A DNA stretch of 64,000 nucleotides from Paraburkholderia sp. BL23I1N1 (GCF_003610295.1 NZ_RAPV01000001.1:2666001-2730000); one strand, 5' to 3'. Shown: positions 53,691 through 62,655, numbered from the stretch's first letter. The notes: generated by a model not told the origin, from the sequence alone. Translations and numbers: made by a program.

Positions 53691-54485
53691 GTGAAATCTT
53701 TCAAGCTCTTTGGCCGTGGGCCGCGCAAGGTGCTGTTGTTCCCCGGCTTGATCGGTACACGAGATTCGTTTGACGACATGCTGCGCTATGCCGATCTCGA
53801 CGCATTTCAGTACGCAGTGGCCGAATATCGCGGCTACGGCAATGCGCGAGCCGAGCCGGGCCTGCTGACGCTGCGCGAGGTGGTGATCGACGCAGTGAGA
53901 CTCGTCGAGTTTCTCGGCTGGGGCAAATTCGCCGTGGCCGGTCATTCGCTTGGTGCGCTTTCTGCGCAAATGCTCGCGGTTGCCTTGCCCAACCGCGTCG
54001 AAGCTATCGTTTCGATCGCGGGATTGAGTGCGAAAGGCGCGAGCGACGATCCCCAACGGGTCGCCTTCATGCAGGCACTAGCGGCGTCGCGCGAGAAGCG
54101 CGAAGCGCTCGTGGCCGCTGGTACTGGGAACCGTTACGGATCTGGAATGGCGCGTGCACTCGTCGCACAGACGTGGGAAGAGATCGACGGTCACGCGCTC
54201 GCGAGCTACGCGCTCGACGCCAGTCGCACGGACGTCCACGCCGAAGTGCAGCAGCTCGACACGCCTATCCTGGTACTGGTGGGTGAAAACGATCCCAACT
54301 GCACGGAAGCGGCCGCTCGCGAGACGACGCTGCAATGGTATCGGCATGCGACGCTGCAGGTGCTGCGTGGCGCCGGGCATTACCCGATGATCGAAACACC
54401 GGCGGCGACACTATCCGAGCTCGAGCGATACGTCGGCGCGGTCAGTGGGAAAGCGTCAGCTCCGGCGGCCCAGGAGCACGCGTAA
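53691..54485 (+). CDS. Alpha/beta hydrolase
   Basis: A 264-aa cytosolic hydrolase. The nucleophile elbow is GHSLGA near residue 84, the acid is probably Asp in VGENDPN near 199, and His lies in GAGHYPMIE near 226. The oxyanion region is LFPGLIGTRDSF. It lies 45 bp after the dioxygenase gene and 156 bp before the maleylacetate reductase, in the same direction. It could hydrolyse a ring-cleavage product or an upstream ester. Confidence 0.88.
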   Translation: MKSFKLFGRGPRKVLLFPGLIGTRDSFDDMLRYADLDAFQYAVAEYRGYGNARAEPGLLTLREVVIDAVRLVEFLGWGKFAVAGHSLGALSAQMLAVALPNRVEAIVSIAGLSAKGASDDPQRVAFMQALAASREKREALVAAGTGNRYGSGMARALVAQTWEEIDGHALASYALDASRTDVHAEVQQLDTPILVLVGENDPNCTEAAARETTLQWYRHATLQVLRGAGHYPMIETPAATLSELERYVGAVSGKASAPAAQEHA

Positions 54486-54641
54486 CGGCATTGCGTACAA
54501 CAGCGCCTCCGCCCAGCCGCAGTCATGCGGCTGGGCGCGGCACGGCCGTATGCAGGCTATGCGGTTCGAAGTGGCTGCCTCTCCGCCATCACAGGCGAAC
54601 AAGTCCCCAAAGATCGCCGCTACGATTCACATGGATCTCCG

Positions 54642-55724
54642 ATGTTCCAACCATCATTTACTTACTCGCCGCTTCCCGCGCGCGTTGTTTTCGGTGCCGG
54701 CAGCCTCGACCAGCTTTCCAGCGAATTTCGTGAGCTGCAAGTCAGCCGCGCGCTATTGATCTCCACACCCGAGCAGTCAGGTCTGACAGAAGAACTCGCC
54801 TTGCGTCTCTCCGACCAATGCGCAGGCGTGTTTCCGAAAGCTGTGATGCATGTGCCCATAGAGGTGGCCCGCGAAGCTCGCGCATACGCAAAGCAGGTCG
54901 GCGCAGACTGCATCGTAGCGATCGGAGGCGGCTCGACGATCGGCGTGGGAAAGGCGATCGCGCTGGAGTCCAGCATCCCGATTATCGCCATTCCGACGAC
55001 CTACGCGGGCTCTGAAATGACGCCTATCTACGGCATCACAGAGAACGGCGAGAAAAAAACGGGACGTTCTCTCAAGGTCTTGCCGCGCGCTGTTATCTAT
55101 GATCCCTTCCTGACACTCACTTTGCCCGTCAGGATGAGCGCGACAAGCGGTATCAATGCAATCGCGCATTGCGTCGAAGCGCTCTATGCGGACAACGCGA
55201 ACCCGATCACTTCGATGATGGCCGAAGAAGGGATTCGGAGTCTCGCGCGAGGCTTGCCACGCGTTGCCGATCATCCCGAAAACCTTGATGCGCGCACCGA
55301 ATGCCTCTATGGTGCATGGCTCGCTGGCTCGGTGCTTGCTGCTACCTCAGTCGCGCTACATCACAAGCTGTGCCATACGTTGGGCGGCATGTTGAATCTT
55401 CCCCATGCCGAGACACACACGATCATCCTGCCCCATGCGGCGGCGTACAACGCCCCCGCCACTCCTCTGGCGATGGCGCGCGTAGCGATGGCTCTGGCAG
55501 TCGACGATGCACCACAGGGGTTGTTCGATCTCGCTGTGCGTCTAGATACGCCGACGTCGCTCGAAGCCTTGGGCATGCAAGCCGCCGATCTTGACCGCGT
55601 AGCCGATGCCGCCCTTGCCGCACCGTACCCGAATCCGCGCCCGCTGCAACGCGATGCAATTCGCGCACTGCTAGAGGATGCATATTACGGCCGTCGGCCG
55701 CGCGCCTCGACAGTCATGAACTAG
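54642..55724 (+). CDS. Maleylacetate reductase (iron-containing alcohol dehydrogenase family)
   Basis: A 360-aa NAD(P)H-dependent enzyme reducing maleylacetate to 3-oxoadipate. Cofactor motif IVAIGGGSTIGVGKAIAL is near residue 90, TTYAGSEMTPIYGITE follows, and the metal/active-site His residues lie in AIAHCVEALY, LHHKLCHTLGG and LPHAETH. PcpE/LinF/MacA share this pattern. The ATG at 54642 matches the family N-terminus (FTYSPLPARVVFGAGSL). With the PcpA/LinE enzyme it makes a two-step route from (chloro)hydroquinone to 3-oxoadipate. The 3' third is duplicated at 57.2-57.5 kb. Confidence 0.92.
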   Translation: MFQPSFTYSPLPARVVFGAGSLDQLSSEFRELQVSRALLISTPEQSGLTEELALRLSDQCAGVFPKAVMHVPIEVAREARAYAKQVGADCIVAIGGGSTIGVGKAIALESSIPIIAIPTTYAGSEMTPIYGITENGEKKTGRSLKVLPRAVIYDPFLTLTLPVRMSATSGINAIAHCVEALYADNANPITSMMAEEGIRSLARGLPRVADHPENLDARTECLYGAWLAGSVLAATSVALHHKLCHTLGGMLNLPHAETHTIILPHAAAYNAPATPLAMARVAMALAVDDAPQGLFDLAVRLDTPTSLEALGMQAADLDRVADAALAAPYPNPRPLQRDAIRALLEDAYYGRRPRASTVMN

Positions 55725-56075
55725 CCACGGGATGAGCCGGACGCGGTGCGTGGATCTGAAGCCAGATATGCGCACAAGCGACTAACTCAGTACACCGACA
55801 CGCCCGGAACGGGATGGTGGGTATTTGTGCCGCCTATGACGGGACGCCCATGCGCTTCTGTCAGGATATGTCGAAGTTCAGTTGTGCGTCAGTTGTACAC
55901 AAATGCGGCCAGTGCCGAACGACCTATATGCGGATTCGGCATGTAGTCTATTAGTCGCTGGTCCTGTTGTATCGGACCTGCGCATTTCATACTTCGAAGC
56001 ACGCCCGTAAGCGCCGATTCTTCGGCAGCGCATGAGAACGGGCTCGATATGGAAAGGGACGGTTAGAAATGGAAG
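55402..56075 (+). repeat. Copy 1 of a diverged direct duplication (reductase 3' end plus intergenic)
   Basis: From the reductase codons for PHAETH through its stop and ~350 bp of following DNA, the sequence is recognisably repeated at 57152-57730. Coding parts differ by scattered substitutions and small indels; this copy has roughly 90 extra bases around 55780-55870. It ends shortly before the SnoaL-like gene. Confidence 0.8.
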
Positions 56076-56126
56076 CGGCCACATTTCTATCGATTTATAG
56101 TTGACCGGTGTTCAGAGGACGTTACT
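55725..56126. other. Intergenic region with repeated promoter-like segment
   Basis: No gene is present. The right two thirds match 57540-57730 upstream of the MFS gene, including the dyad at 55913-55941. Confidence 0.6.
55913..55941. promoter_or_regulatory. Conserved dyad TGCCGAA-N15-TTCGGCA, copy 1
   Basis: Perfect 7-bp arms are separated by 15 bases, about 190 bp upstream of the SnoaL-like start. The same arms and spacing occur at 57578-57606, while the spacer has substitutions. Preservation of the arms suggests a protein-binding site. Confidence 0.5.
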
Positions 56127-56570
56127 ATGACGCAAAACCATTACGAACTTGCCGTCGAGTGGACGCAGTTGCTGGCGTCGCCCGATTCCGATGCCTTTGT
56201 AGCGATTTTTGAAGAGGATGGGGCCTATATCGATCCCATCATCGGTATCGAAAGGCTGGGGAAGGCGCAAGTCCGCCTGCATCATCAACGGTGGCATGCA
56301 GCGGTGAGCAACTGCAAAATAACGGTTGAGAATGTCGTCGTCGGGGATACCAGCGCGGCTGCTCAATATTTGTGCGTAGGGGTTTTTGATGGAGAGCCGT
56401 TAGGACCAGCTGAGAATCCGGTCCGACCGACCGGTAAGCCCTTCTCCGGTCGCTGCGCGGTGATCTTGGAAATTAGCCCAGCGGGGAAGATAAAGTCCTG
56501 CACGGAATATTATGACCTGTTGCAGATACCTTGCGGCAATCCTCCCCCGTTTCGAAAGGAGCGCTTTTGA
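56127..56570 (+). CDS. SnoaL-like/NTF2-fold protein
   Basis: A 147-aa protein with the SnoaL-like layout: N-terminal helix (YELAVEWTQLLASPDSDAFVAIFEEDGAYIDP), Trp-rich middle, and C-terminal strands ending SPAGKIKSCTEYYDLLQIP. Family members act as cyclases, isomerases or hydrolases on small molecules. GAGGACG precedes the ATG. It lies between the two duplicated segments and is not related closely to the SnoaL-like protein at 12.0 kb. Reaction unknown. Confidence 0.8.
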   Translation: MTQNHYELAVEWTQLLASPDSDAFVAIFEEDGAYIDPIIGIERLGKAQVRLHHQRWHAAVSNCKITVENVVVGDTSAAAQYLCVGVFDGEPLGPAENPVRPTGKPFSGRCAVILEISPAGKIKSCTEYYDLLQIPCGNPPPFRKERF

Positions 56571-56639
56571 TGCCCCTGTCGGCCTCCAGTCAGAATCGGC
56601 GGTCAGTTCCGCGCGCGGCTTGAACAGGTTCATCAATCT

Positions 56640-57140
56640 AAAGCACGAACTGGTGCAGCTAGCGCCGTGGCAATGGTTTCGCGCCAGTCCATGCCCACGT
56701 TGAACTTGCCTGATGCACAGTGCTCGACACAACTACCGCGCCAAGCACGTCGAGTGCGCCTCGATGCACATGCCCGGTGACATTCACCATCTCGTCCGGC
56801 GCGAGGGCAAGTTGCCGGACCACCGCAAGCAATGCGTCGGCGGCCGGGCGCGTGTGACGGCACGAGGCGGAGTACCTGAACGACGTCTCCGCGGTCGCCC
56901 AGCGTGTGCCGAGACCATCGGTGAGACGCGCCGGATCGCCGTCGGTCGAGATGCCGGCGGCCATCCCCTTCCCCTTCGAGAATCCGCGTCGCGCCCTCCA
57001 AGCCGTCGGCGGCAAGTTGCGCGGTCATCAGCCCGTTCGCAGCAATGCCACTGCTTCGAATCGGCCGCGTCGCGCAAGAACTCCCATAGACCGCTCGCCT
57101 GCGTAGCAACGCACTGCCGCGCATCATCAGATACCTTTCT
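56640..57140 (-). pseudogene. MmgE/PrpD family fragment, frameshifted
   Basis: On the minus strand two frames give consecutive parts of an MmgE/PrpD-type protein (2-methylcitrate dehydratase relatives). One reads GIAANGLMTAQLAADGLEGATRILEG, the next continues GMAAGISTDGDPARLTDGLGTRWATAETSF with ASCRHTRPAADALLAVVR and VTGHVHRGALDVLG. The N- and C-terminal thirds are absent. It is wedged between the duplicated segments, probably brought in with the rearrangement. Confidence 0.8.
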
Positions 57141-57151
57141 GGGGATTTCGC

Positions 57152-57475
57152 CGCATGCCGAGACACACGCGATCATCCTGCCCCGCGCGGCTGCGTACTA
57201 CGCTCCCGCGACTCCTCTGGCGATGGCGCGCGTAGCGAGTGCTCTGGCAGTCGACGATGCACCACAGGGACTGTTCGATCTCGCTGTGCGCCGCGACACG
57301 CCCATCGTCGCGCGAGGCCGCGGGCATGCAAACCGCCGATCTTGAGCGCGTAGCCGATGCCGCCCATGCCGCGCGCTACCCGAATCCGCGCCCCGCTGCA
57401 ACGCGAAGCAATTCGTGCACTGCTGGAGGACGCATATTTCGGTCGTCGTCCGCGCGCCTCGACAGTCGCGAATTA
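57152..57475 (+). pseudogene. Maleylacetate reductase C-terminal duplicate, degraded
   Basis: Starts at the codons for PHAETHAIILPRAAAY and follows the functional gene to its end, RRPRASTV, with a frameshift near the RDTPI segment and another in the CCCC run near 57393. There is no start codon or N-terminal two thirds. It belongs to the duplication that also copied the following intergenic DNA. Confidence 0.88.
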
Positions 57476-57577
57476 GCCGCAAGATAACCCGATTCGGTGC
57501 GCGGATCCGACGCCCGATATGCGCACGTGCGACCAACGCAGCTGCTCAAAGTCCAGTTGTGCAACAAATATGGCCAG

Positions 57578-57606
57578 TGCCGAATGACCCATATGCGGAT
57601 TCGGCA
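57578..57606. promoter_or_regulatory. Conserved dyad TGCCGAA-N15-TTCGGCA, copy 2
   Basis: Same arms and 15-base spacing as at 55913-55941, here about 210 bp upstream of the MFS gene. The shared module could place the SnoaL-like gene and the transporter under one regulator. Confidence 0.5.
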
Positions 57607-57817
57607 TGTAGTCTATTACTCGCTCATCGTGGTGTATCTGACCTGCGACTCTCATACTTCGAACCAAACCCCCAAGTGCTGATTCTTCGACAGCGCATGA
57701 GAACGGGCTCGGTACGGAAAAGGATAGTCGGCGCCCGTGCGGCGCCAAAAGACGTCAAGTTACATATCGAAATCCACGCGTCAACGACAAGGCCGTGCAT
57801 CAGGAGAAAGTAAAAAA

Positions 57818-59227
57818 ATGACGTCAATCGACGCTTCGTTACCCACTGGGCGGGAAACAACAGCACAGTTGCAAGAGAATGATGCACTCGCCTTTCGCCC
57901 AGGGCGCGCCTGGTCCATGGTGGCGATCCTTGCATTGATGATTCTGCTCTCGTTCATCGATCGCTATGCGCTGACCGTGCTCGTTGGACCGATCAAGCAT
58001 GACCTGCAGTTGACCGACACACAAATCGGTCTCCTGCTCGGCACGGCATTCGGCGTCTTTTACAGCTGCGTCGGCCTGCCGCTCGGTTACCTGGTCGACA
58101 ACTACAACCGCCGCAACCTGCTGATAGCCGGCGTTGCGATCTGGTCGTCCATGACGGTACTCAGCGGGATCGCACACAACTTCACTGTCCTGTTCATCGG
58201 TCGCATGGGCGTCGGTTTCGGCGAGGCCGTGCTTACGCCAGCTGCCTATTCGCTGATCAAAGACGCATTTCCCGAGAATCTCCGCAGCCGTGCGTACGGT
58301 GTCTATGTTTTTGGATCTTCGGTCGGGATTGGCGCCTCGCTCGTCGTCGCAGGAGGGCTTGCGCATCTGTTCGACGGAGCGAATTCAAGTCATTTCTCCG
58401 TGCTTTCGGGTCTTTCGACCTGGCAATATGTTCTCCTTGTCATCGGAGCGGCCGGCTTTCCGATTGCTGCGCTTGGCTTGCTTATCCGGGAACCGATTCG
58501 GCGCGACTCCGAAGCGGGCGAATCGCCACGAATCGCCGATGTGCTCAGACACGTGCGCCTGAATCGGCGCATCTACTTTCCGCTCCTTGCCGTCTACGCG
58601 ATTTGGGGGATATGTGTGTACTCCTACGGAGCATGGCTGCCAACCGCGATTGGACGCACATGGCAAGTGCCCGCGACTGTCGTCGGTCCGAAATACGGCT
58701 TTGTCACCATGTGCCTGGCCCCGCTCGCCGCGGTGCTATTTTCCCTGTTTTTCGATAGGCTAGTGCAGGCTCGCCGTGCCAGTCGAATCCCAATGTATGC
58801 TGGCGTCGCGTGCCTCGTGGTCGCCGTGCCGACCGCGATCGGGCCACTTGCGCTCTGGCCTGCACCGACCTGGATTTGCCTCGGCATCTCCACCTTCTTT
58901 TCCATGGGAGTGCAACTCGCGCTCATCGTCGTTCTGGCCCAGATCGCGCCGGGGCGAATGATCGGAAAGATGTCGGCGGCGTGTTTCCTTTGCCTGAACC
59001 TTGTTGGTCTCGGGCTTGGTCCTTCGTTGGTCGCATCGATTGCTGGAATCATTGGCGATAAGGCAAGCGCAATTGGGCAGGCATTGTCTATGACTGTCGG
59101 AGCTGGTTGGTTTTCAGTAGGTATCCTGTTTGTTTGGGTTTGGTTAGGCTTACGGCGACAGCGATCGCCACGAGCAGGCGATGCCTATACGCCATGTGCA
59201 CATGAGCGGGACGCGGCCCACAGCTAG
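57818..59227 (+). CDS. MFS transporter
   Basis: A 469-aa inner-membrane transporter with 12 predicted helices. Helix 1 holds LSFIDRYALTVLVGPIKHDLQLTDTQIGLLLGTAFGVFY, the motif A loop is GYLVDNYNRRNLL, and GFGEAVLTPAAYSLIKDAFPENLRSRAYG lies between helices 4 and 5. The pattern is that of the spinster-like/aromatic acid MFS branch. CAGGAGAAAG precedes the ATG at 57818. Its place beside the hydroquinone genes suggests import or export of an aromatic compound or product; substrate unknown. Confidence 0.9.
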   Translation: MTSIDASLPTGRETTAQLQENDALAFRPGRAWSMVAILALMILLSFIDRYALTVLVGPIKHDLQLTDTQIGLLLGTAFGVFYSCVGLPLGYLVDNYNRRNLLIAGVAIWSSMTVLSGIAHNFTVLFIGRMGVGFGEAVLTPAAYSLIKDAFPENLRSRAYGVYVFGSSVGIGASLVVAGGLAHLFDGANSSHFSVLSGLSTWQYVLLVIGAAGFPIAALGLLIREPIRRDSEAGESPRIADVLRHVRLNRRIYFPLLAVYAIWGICVYSYGAWLPTAIGRTWQVPATVVGPKYGFVTMCLAPLAAVLFSLFFDRLVQARRASRIPMYAGVACLVVAVPTAIGPLALWPAPTWICLGISTFFSMGVQLALIVVLAQIAPGRMIGKMSAACFLCLNLVGLGLGPSLVASIAGIIGDKASAIGQALSMTVGAGWFSVGILFVWVWLGLRRQRSPRAGDAYTPCAHERDAAHS

Positions 59228-59733
59228 CCCCTACCTGATCGGAACCTCACTCTCCAAAGAGCCTTGCCCAGTGGGGCGGCAGCGTGCTGGCTGCCAGGGC
59301 GTCGTGTGAATTGCAGCAACTTGGCATCCCATGCGTAGATCCAGCAATTCCCGATGATGTGCAGATTGACTCGAAGATGGACAGCGACGGAGCGGCCGGA
59401 TGCGCCTTTCAGAGAGCCTCTAATGTCGTGCAAAGACCGACCCACGGCATCGGCCCGACTGATCGCGGGCTTGCCGTGTCTGTAGCACGCGTTTGAACAG
59501 CCCGAAGACCGCTTTTGATAAAGGCTGCGGAACCCGTACTGGGTGCATCGGTCCGCCGGCAGCGTGTAGGTGGTGAGAATCCGTGACGATCCTGGCGAAA
59601 ACGCCGACCGGCTAACCGCCCCGTCTAGCTTCGTCAACATCACTTGCGAACGAAATGAAAATCGCGGTCGAGCGCGGAGACTGGCCTTCTGCGCGCTGGC
59701 TGGGAGAGTGATGTCGTCTGGATAATGCCTTGC
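59228..59733. other. Intergenic stretch without convincing gene
   Basis: About 500 bp separate the convergent MFS and LysR genes. A 139-codon minus frame lacks motif and start signals. I see no terminator hairpin with a T-run. Confidence 0.5.
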
Positions 59734-60684
59734 CTAGACAGCAACAGGCGAAACCTCACGCAGTTCGATTCCGGTCCAAACGCCGCTCGAGCAAAGCTCC
59801 GCGATCAGTTCGCAGATGGTCTGACGTACCGCAAGCGATGCGGAACTGACAGAAAGCGCATTTGGCCAGCAGAGGCTGGCCGGCCGACGGATAAGCGGGT
59901 CGACCAGGCGACGCCTCCTGGGCCGATCTGCCGGCCCACGCAGCGCAAGCGCCGAAGCAGGCAGAATTGTGGAGGCCGCCCCGGACTGCGCAATCGACAG
60001 CAACATAGGGAGCGAATCCACGTCCGCGATGATGTTCAGCGGCACCTGCTCGCGAGCGAAGGTGCGTTCGATCAGAAGTCGCAATCCGTTCGACACGCCA
60101 GGCGCCACAAGTGGTACGTCGGCCAATTCCGACAGCGCGCAGGTGCGCAAGCGTCCCGTCACCGCACCACCGGGCTCGCCCATCAAATACAGCTCCTCGT
60201 CGAGCACTGGCAGGGCACTGATGCCCGGGGTGTTCGTATCACGGAACAGTATCGCAAGATCGAGGCGGCCATTGGCGAGCAACTCGTTCAGGTAGCCGCT
60301 CATGCTTTCAAAAAACTGCAACCGGATGCCCGGGTAACGCTGCCTGACACGCTCAAATACCGGCATCGCCAGGATTGACGCCATCGTGGTGGGAAGCCCA
60401 ATAGCAACCGTTCCCGATTCCGCCCCGACACCTTCCCGAACCTCCTGCCGCAGTTGCTCCATCTGATGCAGCACGAGACGCGCATGCCGATACATGGCCT
60501 GCCCCGCGGCGGTCGGCCTCACACCCTGCGAACTGCGGATGAGCAGTGGCACACCAACGTCGTCCTCCAGCTTCGCGATCTGCTGACTGAGTGACGGCTG
60601 CGCGACGTACAGCTTTTCCGCGGCCTTGCCGAGGCTCCCGTAATCGACGATGTTCACGAAGTAACGGAGCTGGCGTATGTCCAT
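59734..60684 (-). CDS. LysR family transcriptional regulator
   Basis: A 316-aa regulator with the HTH MDIRQLRYFVNIVDYGSLGKAAEKLYVAQPSLSQQIAKLEDDVGVPLLIRSSQGVRPT, of the Nac/CbbR-like branch, and an effector domain that includes GLPTTMASILAMPVFERVRQRYPGIRLQFFE. The ATG at 60684 is preferred over 60714. It is divergent from the broken dehydratase/acyl-CoA dehydrogenase segment and the CoA transferase, which it probably once regulated. Confidence 0.9.
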   Translation of the reverse strand: MDIRQLRYFVNIVDYGSLGKAAEKLYVAQPSLSQQIAKLEDDVGVPLLIRSSQGVRPTAAGQAMYRHARLVLHQMEQLRQEVREGVGAESGTVAIGLPTTMASILAMPVFERVRQRYPGIRLQFFESMSGYLNELLANGRLDLAILFRDTNTPGISALPVLDEELYLMGEPGGAVTGRLRTCALSELADVPLVAPGVSNGLRLLIERTFAREQVPLNIIADVDSLPMLLSIAQSGAASTILPASALALRGPADRPRRRRLVDPLIRRPASLCWPNALSVSSASLAVRQTICELIAELCSSGVWTGIELREVSPVAV

Positions 60685-60826
60685 GATCGAAGGCTGCAGA
60701 AAGCGAAGAGCCATAGGATACGCCTATGCCCCGCAGATTCAATCGATATTTCCAGAGTACGGACTATTCACATAGAGTCGTCTCATTCCAATTCGAAAAT
60801 GCTGCCCCTCGGTAGAGACGCCCCCA

Positions 60827-61096
60827 ATGAATACTCCTCTGCCGGCCCCCGATTCGCAGCCGGTTCAGACGGTCACTGTCATCATTTCCCCTGCGCCGGC
60901 TGCCATGCTCAGCGCCACACTCGACTGTCGTGACGTTTCCCGTAGCGGCGACCCGATGCCTCCCATCTGGCATTGGCTCTATTTTTGGGCACCCTCACCG
61001 CAAGCGAAACTGGGAAGCAAGGGGCATCCGCAGAAAGGCGGGTTCCTCCCCGATCTCAGGCTGCCGCGGCGCATGGCCGCGGACGGCCGGATCACC
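60827..61096 (+). pseudogene. FAS1-like dehydratase (mesaconyl-CoA hydratase type), 5' fragment
   Basis: About 90 codons match the N-terminus of FAS1-like dehydratases: VTVIISPAPAAMLSATLD, then PMPPIWHWLYFWAPSPQAKLG, GHPQKGGFLPDLRLPRRM and DGRIT. Similarity ends abruptly at ~61096, where acyl-CoA dehydrogenase sequence begins in another frame. The rest of the gene is deleted. Confidence 0.8.
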
Positions 61097-61097
61097 T

Positions 61098-61460
61098 TAC
61101 GTACAGGATCGTGTCGTGTTCGGACATCCGATTGGACAAAATCAGGGTGTCCAGTTCCCGATCGCGCGCTCGGTCATCAATGTCGGAGCGGCAAGCCTGA
61201 TGCGTTTTGAGGCTGCGCGCTTCCATGCACACGAGCCGTGTGGCGCACGGACGGACATGGCGAAGCTGCTCGCCGCTGACGCATCGTGGGAAGTCGCGAA
61301 CGCCTGTCTGCAGTTCCATGGCGGCTTTGGCTTCGCATCTGAGTACGACGTCGAACGCAAGTTCCGCGAGATGCGGCTCTATCAGGTTGCGCCGATCTTG
61401 ACAAATCTGATTCTCTCCTATGTCGCCGAGCACATCCTCGGTCTGCCCCGCCCGTTTTAA
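61098..61460 (+). pseudogene. Acyl-CoA dehydrogenase, 3' fragment
   Basis: The C-terminal ~120 residues of an acyl-CoA dehydrogenase: VFGHPIGQNQGVQFPIARSV, TDMAKLLAADASWEVANACLQFHGGFGFASEYDVERKFREMRLYQVAPILTNLI. The active-site Glu region and FAD domain are lost. It is joined out of frame to the dehydratase fragment by an internal deletion and ends 16 bp before the CoA transferase start. Confidence 0.88.
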
Positions 61461-61476
61461 CAAGGAGTCTCCGACC

Positions 61477-62655
61477 ATGCGCCCTCTCGAAGGAATCAAG
61501 GTCATCACGTTCGAGCACGCGATTGCGGCGCCGTTCTGTACACGCCAACTCGCAGACCTCGGAGCCCGCGTCATCAAGGTCGAACGCCCCGGCACCGGCG
61601 ACTTCGCACGTAACTACGACGAGCGCGTCCACGGGCTCGCGTCGCACTTCGTGTGGACAAACCGCTCGAAGGAAAGCATCACCCTGGACGTCAAGCGACC
61701 GGAAGCCATGGAAGTCGTCCATGGCCTGCTGGCCAACGCCGATGTGTTCGTGCAGAATCTCGCGCCTGGCGCCACGCAGCGCCTCGGGCTCGACTACAAG
61801 GCCCTGCAGGCACGCTACCCGAAACTGATTGTCTGCGACATCTCCGGCTATGGGCTCGACGGCCCCTACCGCGACAAGAAGGCCTACGACCTGCTTATTC
61901 AGAGTGAGTCGGGCTTTCTCAGCATCACTGGCTCAGAAGGTGAGCCAGCGAAGGCGGGCTGTTCAATCGCCGACATCGCGGCAGGCATGCATGCGTACAC
62001 CAACATTCTTGCGGCGCTCATCGAACGCGGGAAGACCGGGCGCAGCCGGCGCATTGATGTATCGATGCTGGAAAGCATGGTCGAGTGGATGAGCTACCCG
62101 TTGTACTACACGATGGACGGCCAGACGCCTCCCGAACGCACTGGCGCCTCGCATGCGACGATTTATCCGTACGGTTCGTTCAAGGCCGGCGACGGCAAAA
62201 CGGTGATGCTCGGCCTCCAGAACGAACGGGAATGGAAGAGCTTCTGCGAAACGGTGATCCAGAAGCCGGGCCTCGCGGTCGACGCCCGTTTCTGCTCAAA
62301 CAGCCGCCGCGTCGCGAACCGCGCCGAACTCGGCCATCTCATCAAGGAAGCGTTCACCAGCCTGACAGCGCGACAGGTCATTGAACGTCTCGAGGAGGCC
62401 AGGATTGCAAACGCCCATATGAACGACATGCAGGCGGTCTGGGCGCACGAGCAACTCGTCGCGAGAAAACGCTGGACCCGGGTCGCTACGCCGGCCGGTG
62501 AAATCCCCGCCCTGTATCCCCCCGGCCTCACGCAGGAAGACGGCCCCCGCATGGACCCGGTACCCGCGCTTGGCCAACACACCGACATGATTTTGCAGGA
62601 GCTTGGGTACGCCGAGGACCGCATTCAGGAGTTGCACCGGACCGGCACAGTCTGA
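61477..62655 (+). CDS. CaiB/BaiF family (class III) CoA transferase
   Basis: A 392-aa class III CoA transferase. It has GIKVITFEHAIAAPFCTRQLADLGARVIKVERPGTGD, TNRSKESITLDVKRPEA and ISGYGLDGPYRDKKAYDLLIQSESGF with the catalytic Asp. Relatives move CoA among C4-C5 dicarboxylates such as succinate, mesaconate, itaconate or citramalate. AAGGAGTC precedes the ATG at 61477. Together with the broken dehydratase it recalls a mesaconyl-CoA or methylaspartate-like module. It is distinct from the transferase at 42.5 kb. Confidence 0.9.
   Translation: MRPLEGIKVITFEHAIAAPFCTRQLADLGARVIKVERPGTGDFARNYDERVHGLASHFVWTNRSKESITLDVKRPEAMEVVHGLLANADVFVQNLAPGATQRLGLDYKALQARYPKLIVCDISGYGLDGPYRDKKAYDLLIQSESGFLSITGSEGEPAKAGCSIADIAAGMHAYTNILAALIERGKTGRSRRIDVSMLESMVEWMSYPLYYTMDGQTPPERTGASHATIYPYGSFKAGDGKTVMLGLQNEREWKSFCETVIQKPGLAVDARFCSNSRRVANRAELGHLIKEAFTSLTARQVIERLEEARIANAHMNDMQAVWAHEQLVARKRWTRVATPAGEIPALYPPGLTQEDGPRMDPVPALGQHTDMILQELGYAEDRIQELHRTGTV

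Larger units (their letters stand above)
57152..57730 (+). repeat. Copy 2 of the reductase-3'-end/intergenic duplication
   Basis: Direct, diverged counterpart of 55402-56075. It contains the degraded reductase tail and then the same intergenic segment with the TGCCGAA/TTCGGCA dyad, and ends ~90 bp before the MFS transporter start. Confidence 0.8.
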
